Shown: positions 1-9,040, counted from the stretch's first letter. The stretch is 53,131 nt of DNA from Polaribacter sp. Hel1_85 (GCF_000766795.1 NZ_JPDS01000004.1:1-53131), one strand, 5' to 3'. Notes: generated from the sequence alone by a model not told the origin. Translations and numbers: made by a program.

Positions 1-185
1 TCAAACTCTGAAAAACCAAAATTGCGGAATTAAGCAAAATGTGGGAATTCAAATCTTTGCGGAATTCTTACTCAAAATCTGAATTTAGAAAGTTTACGGA
101 ATTGAGCATATTGCGGAATTAAAATCTTTGTGGAATTTTCACTCAAACTTTGAATATTGGAAAATGGAAAAAAACAAATAACTTT
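1..185 (+). other. C0: 3' part of a gene-less cassette
   Basis: No ORF. It has repeated GCGGAATT and ACTCAAA motifs, as in cassettes C6, C19, C30, C31 and C33, and ends with the R'' box of the first attC. It is the tail of a cassette starting left of the window. Confidence 0.6.
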
Positions 186-320
186 GGCTAACAACTTGTA
201 TAAAAAATTGCTAAATTTGGCTTAATCAGAAGTTTGTGCTTTTTTATAAGCGTCAATTTTTCCTTCGGAAAATTTGCCGCGTTTTTAAATCGCAAATTTC
301 CATACAAAAATACGTTAGCA
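186..320 (+). other. attC site 0 (C0/C1 junction)
   Basis: R'' GGCTAAC, R' GTTAGCA. General architecture: R'' then a 3-nt spacer (ACC), an L arm (GTATAA-like to TTGC), an apical region with its own hairpin, the returning arm (GCAAC to TATAC), a 6-nt spacer and R'. Here the spacer is AACTTG-like and the apical hairpin is TTTTCC/GGAAAA. Left stem is of the AAAAATTGC type (class 3). Confidence 0.85.
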
Positions 321-337
321 CCAATAAAAAATCCGAA

Positions 338-982
338 ATGAAAGGAAAATTATTACTGATATTAATATTTATAACTTTAGGAATATTTAGTCAAGAAAAT
401 AATGTTGGAATTGAATATTCCTTCGAAGTTGAAATTACAAATAAAGCAATCGCTGAAAAAATAAAAGATAAACCTGAATTTAAATTTTCAAAATCTTTTA
501 AAGTTTATTACACAGAAAAAGGAGCTTTAAGATATATTGAAAAATCGAATAATTTCATTCAGTCAAGTATATTTAATAATGAAAAGAACGAATTAATATT
601 ATTTGACAGAACTGGAATAATATCTGAAAAAGACGGAGATTATAATAAACCTGAAATCAAATCTAAAAAATCTGAATCTAAAAATACAATTACATATAAA
701 ACAAAATCAGGAAATTATAACTTTTACTATAATCCTGAAAAAATGAAACTTGAAAGTTTAAATCTTAATAAACTTGGAGAACATTGTTTTAACGAATTTA
801 TAAATGAAACTGGAGTTTTACCTGAAAAAATAGTGTACGAATTTGGATTTATGAAATTCATTGTAAAATTGGAAAAAACTATTAATTTGAGCTCGAAGGA
901 AATTAAATTTTTGAATAAAATTATAAATAAACCGAATAAGAAAGGAATTGAAAAATTTATTGAATTTAACGATGGAAAATAA
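338..982 (+). CDS. C1: secreted protein of unknown function
   Basis: 214 residues from ATG 338. The frame is open upstream to 236, but that part lies inside attC, and starting at 338 gives a clean signal peptide (MKGKLLLILIFITLGIFSQ). The mature part is Lys/Asn/Glu-rich with alternating hydrophobic stretches, suggesting a beta-rich periplasmic or surface protein. No family recognised; a resemblance to GLPGLI/DUF4412-type Bacteroidota secreted proteins was considered but no defining motif is visible. Sole gene of its cassette; the stop lies 8 nt before the R'' box. Confidence 0.75.
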   Translation: MKGKLLLILIFITLGIFSQENNVGIEYSFEVEITNKAIAEKIKDKPEFKFSKSFKVYYTEKGALRYIEKSNNFIQSSIFNNEKNELILFDRTGIISEKDGDYNKPEIKSKKSESKNTITYKTKSGNYNFYYNPEKMKLESLNLNKLGEHCFNEFINETGVLPEKIVYEFGFMKFIVKLEKTINLSSKEIKFLNKIINKPNKKGIEKFIEFNDGK

Positions 983-990
983 AAAACTGG

Positions 991-1125
991 TGCTAACACC
1001 GTGTATAAAAAATTGCTATATTTAGCATAAACTAAAACTTGTTGCTCTTTTGCAAACTTCTGAATTTCCGCTGGAAATTCCTCGTTCACAAAATCGCAAC
1101 TTTCCATAACACAACAACGTTACCT
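991..1125 (+). other. attC site 1 (C1/C2)
   Basis: R'' TGCTAAC, pairing with C1 start GTTAGCA (10 bp with flank: GTTAGCACCA/TGGTGCTAAC). R' GTTACCT. Apical hairpin AATTTCC-GCT-GGAAATT. Class 3 stem. Confidence 0.9.
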
Positions 1126-1139
1126 ACAATTAAAAAAAA

Positions 1140-2126
1140 ATGCCGTACAAAATAGAAGATTTAGATTTTAAAAGTAATATTGAAGGGGAACAAAAGCGTA
1201 CGAGAAAAATTTTTGAAGATTTAAAAGACAAATCATTAAACAACGAAAAATTAACAGAACACGAAAAAGATTTTTTTTGTCTTGGTGTAAAAGGATCAAA
1301 TTTAGATGATGGAAAATTAAAAGATTATTCGAGTTGTGAAAACTATAGATTTAAGGATATTTATCTATCATACTTGAAAGATTTATCAGGAAAAAGTACT
1401 TACGAAAAAGTTAGAGGAGTTGGTATTTACAATCCAAGCAGTTTTGAAATAAAGAAAGATTTAGCATTTTTAGAAAGCGTGAAAAACAAATGGCAGAAGA
1501 CTATTTCTGTTACTAATCATTCCGAAAAGTTACTACGTGAGATTTCTAAAGAAACTAGAACAGATTTAAAAAAAATTGAAAAAAACAAAGGAAAATTATT
1601 ATTCAATAGAGATAAAAAAAAGTATTTATTAAATAAAACTGCAACTTTATTACAATCTAAATATATATATTGTATCTCTCTTCAGATTTTTGAGCTATTT
1701 GATAGTACAGAATTTGTCATAAAATTAAATAACCAAGAAATAGAAATAGATGAGTATAGTATTATTCATATTCTAAACAGACATTATGCTCAAATCACAA
1801 AAACAAATCCAACAAAATCTTTTCATAATGAAGATTTTGAGCCCAAATATTTAAATAAAAGATTACGTGATATATTTATTGAAATTGAAAATTCTGGATT
1901 ATATTCTGGAGATTCAATAAGAAAAATTACTTTTAAATTTAACAACGTAGATTATCAAATTTGGGCAAATGAAAGAACTAAACAAGTTAAAAATAACGGT
2001 AATATTAAGTTTAATCGTTTAGAAACATTCTACCCTTTGACTGATTTGGAAGAATTGAATAAATTGAAAAACGATTACGAATTATTAGAGATTAATGAGG
2101 AATTAAGTATATATCTGAAAAAATAA
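1140..2126 (+). CDS. C2: hypothetical protein with HxxxRH motif
   Basis: 328 residues, Lys-rich, no signal peptide or membrane segment, so probably cytoplasmic. Residues 1-160 look largely helical and charged. The C-terminal third is mixed alpha/beta and carries H210-I-L-N-R214-H215 followed by a strand-rich segment, reminiscent of histidine-based RNase toxin folds (BECR-like), but this is only a motif resemblance. ATG 1140 lies 21 nt after the cassette crossover. Function not assigned. Confidence 0.75.
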   Translation: MPYKIEDLDFKSNIEGEQKRTRKIFEDLKDKSLNNEKLTEHEKDFFCLGVKGSNLDDGKLKDYSSCENYRFKDIYLSYLKDLSGKSTYEKVRGVGIYNPSSFEIKKDLAFLESVKNKWQKTISVTNHSEKLLREISKETRTDLKKIEKNKGKLLFNRDKKKYLLNKTATLLQSKYIYCISLQIFELFDSTEFVIKLNNQEIEIDEYSIIHILNRHYAQITKTNPTKSFHNEDFEPKYLNKRLRDIFIEIENSGLYSGDSIRKITFKFNNVDYQIWANERTKQVKNNGNIKFNRLETFYPLTDLEELNKLKNDYELLEINEELSIYLKK

Positions 2127-2130
2127 CTGT

Positions 2131-2264
2131 AGGTAACACCGTATATAATTTATTGCTGGCTTCTCGCCTACTTACGAAAGTCCTCGCGGACTTTCTTTGT
2201 CCGTAATTATTTACTAAATTAGTTGCTTGAAACACGCAACAAACCATATACAACAACGTTGGCA
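2131..2264 (+). other. attC site 2 (C2/C3)
   Basis: R'' AGGTAAC matches C2 start GTTACCT (TGTAGGTAAC/GTTACCTACA). R' GTTGGCA. Apical hairpin GAAAGTCC-TCGC-GGACTTTC. Left stem TATAATTTATTGC, right GCAACAAACCATATA (class 1). Confidence 0.92.
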
Positions 2265-2276
2265 ACAAGCTTGAAA

Positions 2277-3098
2277 ATGACAGTATCCGAGCAAATAATT
2301 AACAAACTAACAGAATTAAAAGAACTGGATACAATTTCCAGTTATTCCCACATCAAAAACATTCTGAAAAATCAAATAATACCAATACCATTTTATGATT
2401 ATAAGCCATATAAATTAATTCGATTTAGGCGTCACAACAATGGAGAAAAACTATTTGAGGAATCAGAACAATTAACATACAGAAAGGATATTTTAAACAT
2501 AAAAAACTTCGGACGAGCGAACGAACCAGGACAAGGATTTTTCTATTGTAATGATAATAAAAACCATAGTACTGGAATTTCAGAAGCTGTATCTATTTTT
2601 AGAGGTAACCCAAATAGCGAGGAAGAAATATTAACAATTGGTCTTTGGGATGTAAAGAAACCTCTAAAACTTGCTATGATTTTGCCGACAGCAGAGAATA
2701 AAGGAAAAAATGCGGAGTTTGACGAAATGAAAAAGTTCTATGATAGATTTGAGGAAAGTGAAGAATTTGAAGAACTAAAAAAATTCAACGAATTTCTAGC
2801 TAAAGAATTTACTCTTGACTTACAAAAACATAAATCCAATTATAAAATAACCTGTGCTTTTTCTTATTATATAAAAGAAAAGTTTCCAGAAGTTGATGGA
2901 ATACTATATGCAAGCGTTAAATCGGAATTTGAAGGAACAAATATTGTTCTTTGGCCAGAAGTAGTAGATGAAAAATTGGAATTTGTTACTGCCAGAAAAT
3001 CGACATTTAAAAGAGTAGCTGACAAAACTTATACTGAATTACAAACCATAGATAGCACAAATTACGATAAGAAAACTGACAAAATAGAATGGAAATAA
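2277..3098 (+). CDS. C3: RES-domain protein (probable NAD+-degrading toxin family)
   Basis: 273 residues from ATG 2277; the upstream open frame is attC and was excluded. Features fitting the RES family are an Arg-rich entry strand (LIRFRR, about 48-52), a GR at 79-80 before a glycine/aromatic stretch, S102-E103-A104, and a C-terminal Asp-Gly-Ile-Leu-Tyr-Ala-Ser-Val segment followed by G-T-N and Leu-Trp-Pro, as in RES proteins (Arg-Glu-Ser triad). Characterised RES toxins degrade NAD+ and are paired with Xre antitoxins. None is encoded in this cassette, so it may be a solitary or RES-like enzyme. Assignment is by motif recognition only. Confidence 0.65.
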   Translation: MTVSEQIINKLTELKELDTISSYSHIKNILKNQIIPIPFYDYKPYKLIRFRRHNNGEKLFEESEQLTYRKDILNIKNFGRANEPGQGFFYCNDNKNHSTGISEAVSIFRGNPNSEEEILTIGLWDVKKPLKLAMILPTAENKGKNAEFDEMKKFYDRFEESEEFEELKKFNEFLAKEFTLDLQKHKSNYKITCAFSYYIKEKFPEVDGILYASVKSEFEGTNIVLWPEVVDEKLEFVTARKSTFKRVADKTYTELQTIDSTNYDKKTDKIEWK

Positions 3099-3106
3099 AA
3101 GCCAGT

Positions 3107-3305
3107 TGCCAACACCGTATAAAATTAATGTGGGTTTTTATGGTTAAGCCCAAAGTTTTTGGTTTATTTATAAGGTCGCTTTTACTTATTTGAGTATTTT
3201 TAGGTCGACAAGATAAAAACACTAAATAAGTATAAGCTTAGTGGCTCGGCTGATAATCCTTCGATTATCTACCTCCCACACTAATCTTATACAAAACCGT
3301 TGTGC
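3107..3305 (+). other. attC site 3, long form (C3/C4)
   Basis: 199 bp. R'' TGCCAAC matches C3 start GTTGGCA. R' GTTGTGC. Outer stem AAAATTAATGTGGG pairs with CTCCCACACTAATCTTAT; the large apical part includes GATAATC-CTTC-GATTATC. The only site of this type in the window. Confidence 0.85.
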
Positions 3306-3380
3306 AACATTACAGAAAAATGGCATAATTCTTGATTAAATTTCTCAAAATATTTGAATCTCAAAAAAAACAAAAAACGA

Positions 3381-3938
3381 ATGAAAAAATTTTTACTTAC
3401 CATAATTATTGGACTTATTGCAACATCAAATTACGCACAAGAAAAAAATGACATTGGAACTGAAAAAGTTTGGCGTGTGAATTTTTTGAATCCTGGAGTT
3501 GAATTGGAATTACCAACTGGAACTTATTCAACTTTTTCTGCTGGACTTGGAATTGGTTATGGTGGAGGATATCCAGATTTAACTTATGCTGGAAATGGAT
3601 TTATTTATATTATTAGTCCATTTGCCGATTTTCAACAAAAATGGTTTTATAACTTAAACAAGAGAAATAGAAAAGATAGAAATACGAAAAATAATTCTGG
3701 AAATTTTGTTTCGTTAAGGTTTATAACACGTGGAAATTCAATAGCGGAAAATGTAACCCGAACTTCTGATTTTGATTTTGCTTTTGGACCAACTTGGGGA
3801 ATTCAAAGAAAATATGGAAAAAATTTTCATTTACTTTTTGACGTAGGTCCTCAATATTATATTGACACAAACGGAAATGGGAATGTTTGGCCAATTATGT
3901 TACAACTGAATTTAGGATTTGACTTAAAAAAGAAATAA
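3381..3938 (+). CDS. C4: secreted outer-membrane beta-barrel-like protein
   Basis: 185 residues from ATG 3381, the start giving a typical signal peptide (MKKFLLTIIIGLIATSNYAQ). The mature part has amphipathic strands rich in Gly, Phe, Tyr and Asn with aromatic strand ends, and finishes in a short strand followed by DLKKK. This fits a small outer-membrane barrel of the kind common in Flavobacteriia. No specific family recognised. Single gene of its cassette. Confidence 0.72.
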   Translation: MKKFLLTIIIGLIATSNYAQEKNDIGTEKVWRVNFLNPGVELELPTGTYSTFSAGLGIGYGGGYPDLTYAGNGFIYIISPFADFQQKWFYNLNKRNRKDRNTKNNSGNFVSLRFITRGNSIAENVTRTSDFDFAFGPTWGIQRKYGKNFHLLFDVGPQYYIDTNGNGNVWPIMLQLNLGFDLKKK

Positions 3939-3946
3939 AAAACGTT

Positions 3947-4078
3947 GCACAACACCGTGTAAAATTAATTGCTAGTTTTAGCTTATTTACGAAAGTCCTC
4001 GCGGACTTTCTATCTGTGATTTATTTGCTAACTTTAGTGCTTAAAACACACAACTAATCATACACAAAACCGTTGCCA
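3947..4078 (+). other. attC site 4 (C4/C5)
   Basis: R'' GCACAAC matches C4 start GTTGTGC (AACGTTGCACAAC/GTTGTGCAACATT). R' GTTGCCA. Apical hairpin GAAAGTCC-TCGC-GGACTTTC. Stem AAAATTAATTGC with CAACTAATCATACAC (class 4). Confidence 0.9.
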
Positions 4079-4112
4079 TTCATTGGCGGAACGCACTCAA
4101 ATATTGAAAATT

Positions 4113-4346
4113 ATGAACAAGAAAACAAAAGTTAGAATTTTATGGTACTTGTCTTTTTTGATTATTTTCTTAATCGTTTGGACAATTTTGCACTTTACAT
4201 TTAGAAATTTAGAAAGTCAGTATAAAGGTATAATTAGCGGTGGAATTGCTGGTTTGCTTTCACCAAGAATAAAGGAATATGAAACTCAATCTGGGAAACA
4301 AACCCAATTGAAATGGATTTTTATGAAAAAAGTAATTACAATATGA
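4113..4346 (+). CDS. C5: small membrane protein
   Basis: 77 residues from ATG 4113. One strong membrane segment (about residues 10-31), then a Gly-rich stretch ISGGIAGLLSPRIKEYE, then a charged tail. It sits in the 5' half of a cassette whose ends closely match those of C32, which carries a different small membrane ORF at the same place. Function unknown. Confidence 0.6.
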   Translation: MNKKTKVRILWYLSFLIIFLIVWTILHFTFRNLESQYKGIISGGIAGLLSPRIKEYETQSGKQTQLKWIFMKKVITI

Positions 4347-4506
4347 AATCTGAATTGTTTGCGGAATTTAGCAAGTTGCGGAATTGCTCACTAAATCGGA
4401 ATTGAAAAATATTGCGGAACAATACGCTGACTGAATTCACTCAAATGTTGAAAAACAAAAAACAGAATTAAGCCGAATAATTATAAATCTAATAAAAACA
4501 ACGAAA
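4347..4506 (+). other. C5 non-coding tail with GCGGAATT-family motifs
   Basis: No ORF. It is clearly similar to the tail of C32 (30092-30268): both have the order GCGGAATTTAGCAA, CTAAATCGGAATTGAAAA, ACTCAAA and GAATTAAGCCGAATAA before R''. Confidence 0.6.
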
Positions 4507-4637
4507 TGGCAACACCGTGTATAATTAATGGCTGGTTCTCGCCTACTTACGAAAATCCTCTCGGATTTTCTATTCGGTTTTTATTTGCTAAATTAGGTGC
4601 TTAAACACGCCACTAATCATACACAAAAACGTTAGCC
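4507..4637 (+). other. attC site 5 (C5/C6)
   Basis: R'' TGGCAAC matches C5 start (AATGGCAAC/GTTGCCATT). R' GTTAGCC. Hairpin GAAAATCC-TCTC-GGATTTTC. Class 4. Confidence 0.9.
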
Positions 4638-4958
4638 AAAATAGCGCGAAAAAATCCTGACACTTTAAAAAAAGTCGTTTAAAACAATGATTTTTGAACA
4701 GTAAAAAGTGAAAAAAATCTCAATCAAATGTGGAAAAAAATAGGAAACTGAAAATTACTGAACACTCACTCGCTCGTGAAAAATTCTTTGTGGGAATTTA
4801 GCAAGTTTGCGGAATTTACTCAAACTGTAGAAAACCAAAATTGCGGAATTAAGCAAAATATGGAATTAAAATCTTTACGGAATTTTCACTCAAACGCTGA
4901 ATATTGGAAAAGGAAAATATAAAAAAGCAGGAATTATAAACTGAAAAAAAAATACTTT
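4638..4958 (+). other. C6: gene-less cassette (GCGGAATT family)
   Basis: No credible ORF on either strand. It holds GTCGTTTAAAACAATGATTT at 4674, an ACTCACTCGCTCGTGAAA block near 4763, then GCGGAATT/ACTCAAA motifs. The same order occurs in C33 and C45. Confidence 0.65.
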
Positions 4959-5092
4959 GGCTAACACCTTGTATAAAAAATTGCTTAATTTGGCTTAATC
5001 AAAAGTTTGTGTTTTTTTTATAAACTTCTATTTTCCTGCGGAAAATAGCCGTTCATTTAAAACGCAACTTTCCATACAAAAACACGTTGCCT
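4959..5092 (+). other. attC site 6 (C6/C7)
   Basis: R'' GGCTAAC matches C6 start GTTAGCC. R' GTTGCCT. Hairpin CTATTTTCC-TGC-GGAAAATAG. Class 3. Confidence 0.9.
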
Positions 5093-5463
5093 ACAATGCT
5101 GGAGCAAGTTTGCGGATTAAAAAGGCTTGGTTTTATTTTCGATTTTTTTTTAGAATTTTAAGAAAGTAAAAACGAAAAAACTATGTTGCGGAATTCTGAA
5201 AATCACGCTGAATTCTCACTCAAATGAGGAATGAAAAGCAACGTCGGAATTGCTTACTCAAAATCTGACTGAATTGCTGTACGGAATTTGACAAAATTAC
5301 GGAAAATTGGAAACGGAACTAAACCTAAAAATAACGTCGGACTTCCACTCTACCGAAAAAATAATAAATCGGAATTTGAGCAAGTTTGAGGAATTGAAAA
5401 CGAAAGAACTTACTCAAACCCTGAAAAGAGAAACGTTAAATTACAGTAAGAAAAAAGCACTGT
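5093..5463 (+). other. C7: gene-less cassette
   Basis: No ORF. The 5' part (AATGCTGGAGCAAGTTTGCG, then a T-rich run and TTTTAAGAAAGTAA) is homologous to the start of C13; the rest has GCGGAATT and ACTCAAA motifs. Confidence 0.6.
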
Positions 5464-5596
5464 AGGCAACAACGTATATAAAAAATTGCTACTTTTAGCT
5501 AAATCAAAAGGTCGTTGCATGTTTGCTACGTCTGAATTTCCGCTGGAAATTCTTCGCATGCAAACCCGCAACTTTACATATACAAAACCGTTGCAA
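5464..5596 (+). other. attC site 7 (C7/C8)
   Basis: R'' AGGCAAC matches C7 start (TGTAGGCAAC/GTTGCCTACA). R' GTTGCAA. Hairpin GAATTTCC-GCT-GGAAATTC. The spacer after R'' is AACG rather than ACCG. Class 3. Confidence 0.9.
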
Positions 5597-5965
5597 AAAA
5601 CTGGGCGAAAAATTAATCCGCAAACAAAAGTTCTTTAAAACAGCTTATTCTTTTAAAGTTTGAAAAACTAAAAATTGCGAAAAAAACGGGAAAATATATT
5701 TGCGGAACACTCTCTCGCTAATCAAAATTCTGAATGAATTTTGTTCGTTTTTGGAATTTTGGAATGTTGAAAAAAAGGAAAATTAAACTGAATTTATTGT
5801 GTTTGAAAAGAAAAAAATGGAATTTATTCAAGCTGGAAAATTAATTTTGTGAAATTTGAACAATTTCGGAATTGAATTTCATTGTGGAATTATAAATTGA
5901 ACTCGGATTTTTTAAAAACTGAAAATTGGAAAAACAAAGTTTTGGAAAAATAAAAAACACACATT
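5597..5965 (+). other. C8: gene-less cassette, duplicate of C43
   Basis: No ORF. The 505-bp unit from crossover 5590 to 6094 appears base-for-base identical to 39587-40091. It contains GCGGAACACTCTCTCGCTAA and a TTCTGAATGAATTTTG inverted stretch, then GGAATT motifs. Confidence 0.75.
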
Positions 5966-6101
5966 TTGCAACACTGTGTATAAAAAATTGCTATTTTTAG
6001 CTAAAACAAAGTTTGTTGCTTTTTTAATCTTGTCTTAATTTTCCTTCGGAAAATCAGCCAATCTTAAAATCGCAACTTTTCATAACACAAAACCGTTGCC
6101 A
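5966..6101 (+). other. attC site 8 (C8/C9)
   Basis: R'' TTGCAAC matches C8 start GTTGCAA. R' GTTGCCA. Hairpin ATTTTCC-TTC-GGAAAAT. Spacer ACTG. Class 3; identical copy at site 43. Confidence 0.9.
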
Positions 6102-6106
6102 ACAAT

Positions 6107-6733
6107 ATGAAAAAACTGATTCGAATCTTAATTTTAGTTCAATTTGCACTTATTTCTTGTAATGGGAAAAGTGGAAAAAAAACTGAAAATAAAAAAAATA
6201 TCGTTGAAAGAACGCTGATTAAAGAAGAAACTAAAATCATTAAAACTAAAGCGGAAATTGTTGAAACCGAAACTCGAATTGATAATCCTAAAACAAGAAA
6301 ATATGGGGAATTAATTCTCGAAAATAAAATTTATCCTTCTGACAATGACGAAACTTTTGAATGTATGAAACAACTATACACAAAAGATAAAAGTGATTTA
6401 GAGTTTTATTTCAAAGTTTTCAGAATAATAGTTGAAAAATCAGACGGAGCTTTATCAGAAGTTATGGGAATTGAAATTATGAAATTTATGGAATTTAATC
6501 CCGACTATTTTATTGAACAATATTCAAAATTTGAATTTGACGAACAGAAGAGATTTATTAACCAAATAGCATACGAATTTTACTTTACTGAACCTGGACA
6601 TAATGTGGAAATTGAGAATTATTTTGAAAAGGTAAATTCTAAATTTAAATTAACTACAGAACCGAAAAGAAAATATTTGAATTCAATTAAAGAATTGACG
6701 AAAAAAGCAACGGAAGAAATAATAAACGAATAA
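6107..6733 (+). CDS. C9: lipoprotein of unknown function
   Basis: 208 residues. An N-terminal lipoprotein signal (about residues 1-19, lipobox LISC) predicts lipid anchoring. Residues 20-70 form a Lys/Glu/Thr-rich linker; the rest is helical and acidic with aromatic positions. ATG 6107 lies only 12 nt after the crossover G, so the cassette start is almost leaderless. No family recognised. Confidence 0.75.
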   Translation: MKKLIRILILVQFALISCNGKSGKKTENKKNIVERTLIKEETKIIKTKAEIVETETRIDNPKTRKYGELILENKIYPSDNDETFECMKQLYTKDKSDLEFYFKVFRIIVEKSDGALSEVMGIEIMKFMEFNPDYFIEQYSKFEFDEQKRFINQIAYEFYFTEPGHNVEIENYFEKVNSKFKLTTEPKRKYLNSIKELTKKATEEIINE

Positions 6734-6741
6734 AATACTGT

Positions 6742-6874
6742 TGGCAACACCGTATAAACTTTATTGCTTGTTTTCGCTCACTTGGGAAATTCCTCCGGAA
6801 TTTCGCCGTTCGTGTTTTATTTACTAAATTCACTGCTTAAACAACGCAACAAAGCTTATACAACAACGTTAGAG
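6742..6874 (+). other. attC site 9 (C9/C10)
   Basis: R'' TGGCAAC matches C9 start (TGTTGGCAAC/GTTGCCAACA). R' GTTAGAG. Hairpin GAAATTCC-TCC-GGAATTTC followed by GCCGTTCGTG. Left stem ATAAACTTTATTGC, right GCAACAAAGCTTATAC (class 2). Confidence 0.92.
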
Positions 6875-7362
6875 AAACATAGTGCCAGACGATGTCTAAT
6901 GCATTTTAAAAGCTGAATTACCTCAACCTCAACAATTCAAGTACTTGCTGATTATTAGAAATAAAAGTCTTTTTTTGGGATTTAAACGCACCAAATGTTA
7001 GTGTTTTTTTAATTGCTTTTTGAAGCTAGAAACTGAATTTTTTAGCGCTCTTTTTTAGCGAAACTTTTTATTCGATTTTTTTTTGAGTTTTTAAGAAATC
7101 AAGGTTTTGTGACCTTTCAAAAAATACTCGTTTGCGTTCTGATTCAATCTGATCCAAAAAAAGGGATTGTGTTTAAAGAGTCTTTTTTTCTTAAATCTAA
7201 ATGCTAAAATACCAAGTGATTTTTTTTGCGAATTGATTCTGTTTTAAGTCAATCTTTAAAAACGCTATTTTATTGCATTCTGCCTCGATTTTTAACAGAA
7301 AAAAAGGGGAATAGATTATAAAGTCAAGTTTTTGAAACTTAAACTTTTGGCGGCACAACGTT
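6875..7362 (+). other. C10: gene-less, mismatched unit (possible junction of two cassettes)
   Basis: No ORF over about 490 bp; several T-rich runs and a TTCGATTTTTTTTTGAGTTT stretch related to C7/C13. The start (GTTAGAGAAAC) is not the complement of the end (GTTACCTAAC), unlike nearly all other units, so this is probably a deletion or recombination product rather than an intact cassette. Confidence 0.55.
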
Positions 7363-7493
7363 ACCTAACAACTTGTAAAGTTAATAGCTGCTTTTTGCTC
7401 GTTTTAGAAATTTATTTTTTACTTTTACTAAAATGGTTGTTTAACAATTAATAGAGAGAAAATCGCTACTAACCTTACAACCATCCGTTGGCA
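7363..7493 (+). other. attC site 10, divergent (C10/C11)
   Basis: R'' CCTAAC preceded by GTTA; R' GTTGGCA. Stem TTGTAAAGTTAATAGC with GCTACTAACCTTACAACCATCC. The apical hairpin common to the other sites is missing; the apex is T-rich. Confidence 0.7.
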
Positions 7494-7528
7494 AACATTA
7501 CTCACTCGAGCTCTGAAAAACGAAAAAA

Positions 7529-7822
7529 ATGAATTTAGAAAATCTTAAGTCAATAATTATTGGAAAGTGGAAATATCAAGATGGTAGAATGTTGGAATTT
7601 GTAACGAGTGAAGATTTTATATATACTGACCAAAATGGAATAACACATCCCGAAAAACAAAAAATATTGCTTTCTGAACAAAAAGACGGAACTTTACAAT
7701 TAAGCATTCCTATTCTATTTGAAGCACTTGGAATAATAAAATCAGTTTCTAATAATGAAATTATTTATGATAGTTTTGAATTAGATGGAAATAAAACTAC
7801 AAAAAAATTATTTAGAATTTAA
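7529..7822 (+). CDS. C11 gene 1: small hypothetical protein
   Basis: 97 residues, no signal peptide. An opening helix, then IIGKWKYQDGRMLEF and alternating strands suggest a small beta-barrel (lipocalin-like start), but no family is recognised. ATG 7529. First gene of a two-gene cassette; the next begins 20 nt after the stop, so they are probably co-transcribed. Confidence 0.65.
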   Translation: MNLENLKSIIIGKWKYQDGRMLEFVTSEDFIYTDQNGITHPEKQKILLSEQKDGTLQLSIPILFEALGIIKSVSNNEIIYDSFELDGNKTTKKLFRI

Positions 7823-7842
7823 ACTCACTGAAAAAAATATTT

Positions 7843-8313
7843 ATGTATCAAAACTTAACACTATCAAATATAATCAGTTTTTTAAAGGCATTTAAAGGAG
7901 ACGAAATTTTATTTGAAAATTCTGTTTGTGGTAATTATACAGACTTAACTTCTGAAATTATTGGAGTAGATTTTTGTTCATTAAGAGTAAAAATTAATTC
8001 TATGTATCAAAATCCTGACTGTGTAGATAAAAACAATGTAACAAACACAAACATTGGATCTATCAGAAGTATACTTCATAAAAATAGTTCATTTGAAGAG
8101 CTTGAAATTGACAGTAAAATAATTTGTTTAGAAGCTATTCTTAAGAAAAAGAAAACTTCCTTCATAATTTTTGAACAAAAAAAATTAGATAAACTATTGG
8201 AAAGGCTTAAGTCTTTTTACAGCGAATTGCTTGTGGAGGGAAGTAAAATGACAAAACCTGTAGACAGAAAAATAGAGCGTACAAAATACTACGCTTTATT
8301 TAACAATTTATAA
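7843..8313 (+). CDS. C11 gene 2: hypothetical protein
   Basis: 156 residues, soluble. It has several Cys residues (FENSVCGNY, DFCSLRV, NPDCVD) in the first half and a Lys-rich helical C-terminus. Not recognised. Stop 10 nt before the R'' box. Pairing with gene 1 could be functional, but the sequence does not show how. Confidence 0.65.
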   Translation: MYQNLTLSNIISFLKAFKGDEILFENSVCGNYTDLTSEIIGVDFCSLRVKINSMYQNPDCVDKNNVTNTNIGSIRSILHKNSSFEELEIDSKIICLEAILKKKKTSFIIFEQKKLDKLLERLKSFYSELLVEGSKMTKPVDRKIERTKYYALFNNL

Positions 8314-8323
8314 AAAAACGATT

Positions 8324-8456
8324 TGCCAACACCATATATAATTTATTGCTGGCTTTTTGCTTACTTACGAAAATCCTCTCGGATTTTCTTTGTCAGTAAT
8401 TATTTATTAATTTAGTGCAAAAGTCACGCAACAAACCATATATAAACACGTTGCCA
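8324..8456 (+). other. attC site 11 (C11/C12)
   Basis: R'' TGCCAAC matches C11 start (TTTGCCAAC/GTTGGCAAA). R' GTTGCCA. Hairpin GAAAATCC-TCTC-GGATTTTC. Class 1. Confidence 0.92.
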
Positions 8457-8500
8457 GTAATTAAAGAAAACCAGCATAATCTATTAAAACCTAAAAATCA

Positions 8501-9025
8501 ATGAATGTCAACCAAGTAGATTTTTATGAACTATGCCTTGACGAAGGAGGAATTTTTTATAATGAAATCTATGGACTTGAAAAGGATATTTTTAATCAAT
8601 GGATTAGAGATAATTTACAAGAAATTAATACAATAGAATCTTATAATGACGTAGTTCCAAGTAATGAAATATTAAATGGAATTACTGACCTTGGATATGA
8701 ACATATTCACTATCAATGTCACTATTCGGCAAAAGCTTCAACAATTGCCGATTGTAATTTTACATACTACACAGGATTTGTAACTCGCAATACTTTCCCT
8801 TATCCGATTATTACACATAGTTTTAATACTGTAGATGGGAATATAATTGACCTAGCCAGAATTGAGGATGCTGAAGACCCTTTTAACGAGGAGAACGATA
8901 GTTTACCACACACCTATTATGGAATTGAAATTCCGAGAGATTTTGTCTTAAATTACGAACAAGAAACTAAAGAAGAAAAATCAATGAAACCATTACTTTA
9001 TGAATGGTTTTTACATAATAACTAA
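8501..9025 (+). CDS. C12 gene 1: hypothetical protein
   Basis: 174 residues, soluble and acidic. Notable are an H-rich segment (YEHIHYQCHYSAKAS) and an acidic DAEDPFNEENDS loop. No signal peptide. Family not recognised. It precedes the repeat-protein gene by 15 nt in the same cassette, so the two are likely expressed together. Confidence 0.68.
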   Translation: MNVNQVDFYELCLDEGGIFYNEIYGLEKDIFNQWIRDNLQEINTIESYNDVVPSNEILNGITDLGYEHIHYQCHYSAKASTIADCNFTYYTGFVTRNTFPYPIITHSFNTVDGNIIDLARIEDAEDPFNEENDSLPHTYYGIEIPRDFVLNYEQETKEEKSMKPLLYEWFLHNN

Positions 9026-9040
9026 ATTCAAGTAAAAAAT

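Noticed and set aside
236..337. Longer N-termini for genes whose open frame starts inside attC (C1, C3, C14, C17, C23, C32)
   Set aside because: The upstream part is attC sequence read by chance; internal ATGs give proper signal peptides or normal N-termini just after the cassette crossover.
6875..7362. A protein gene or phage remnant in C10
   Set aside because: No frame longer than a few dozen codons and no recognisable residues in either strand.
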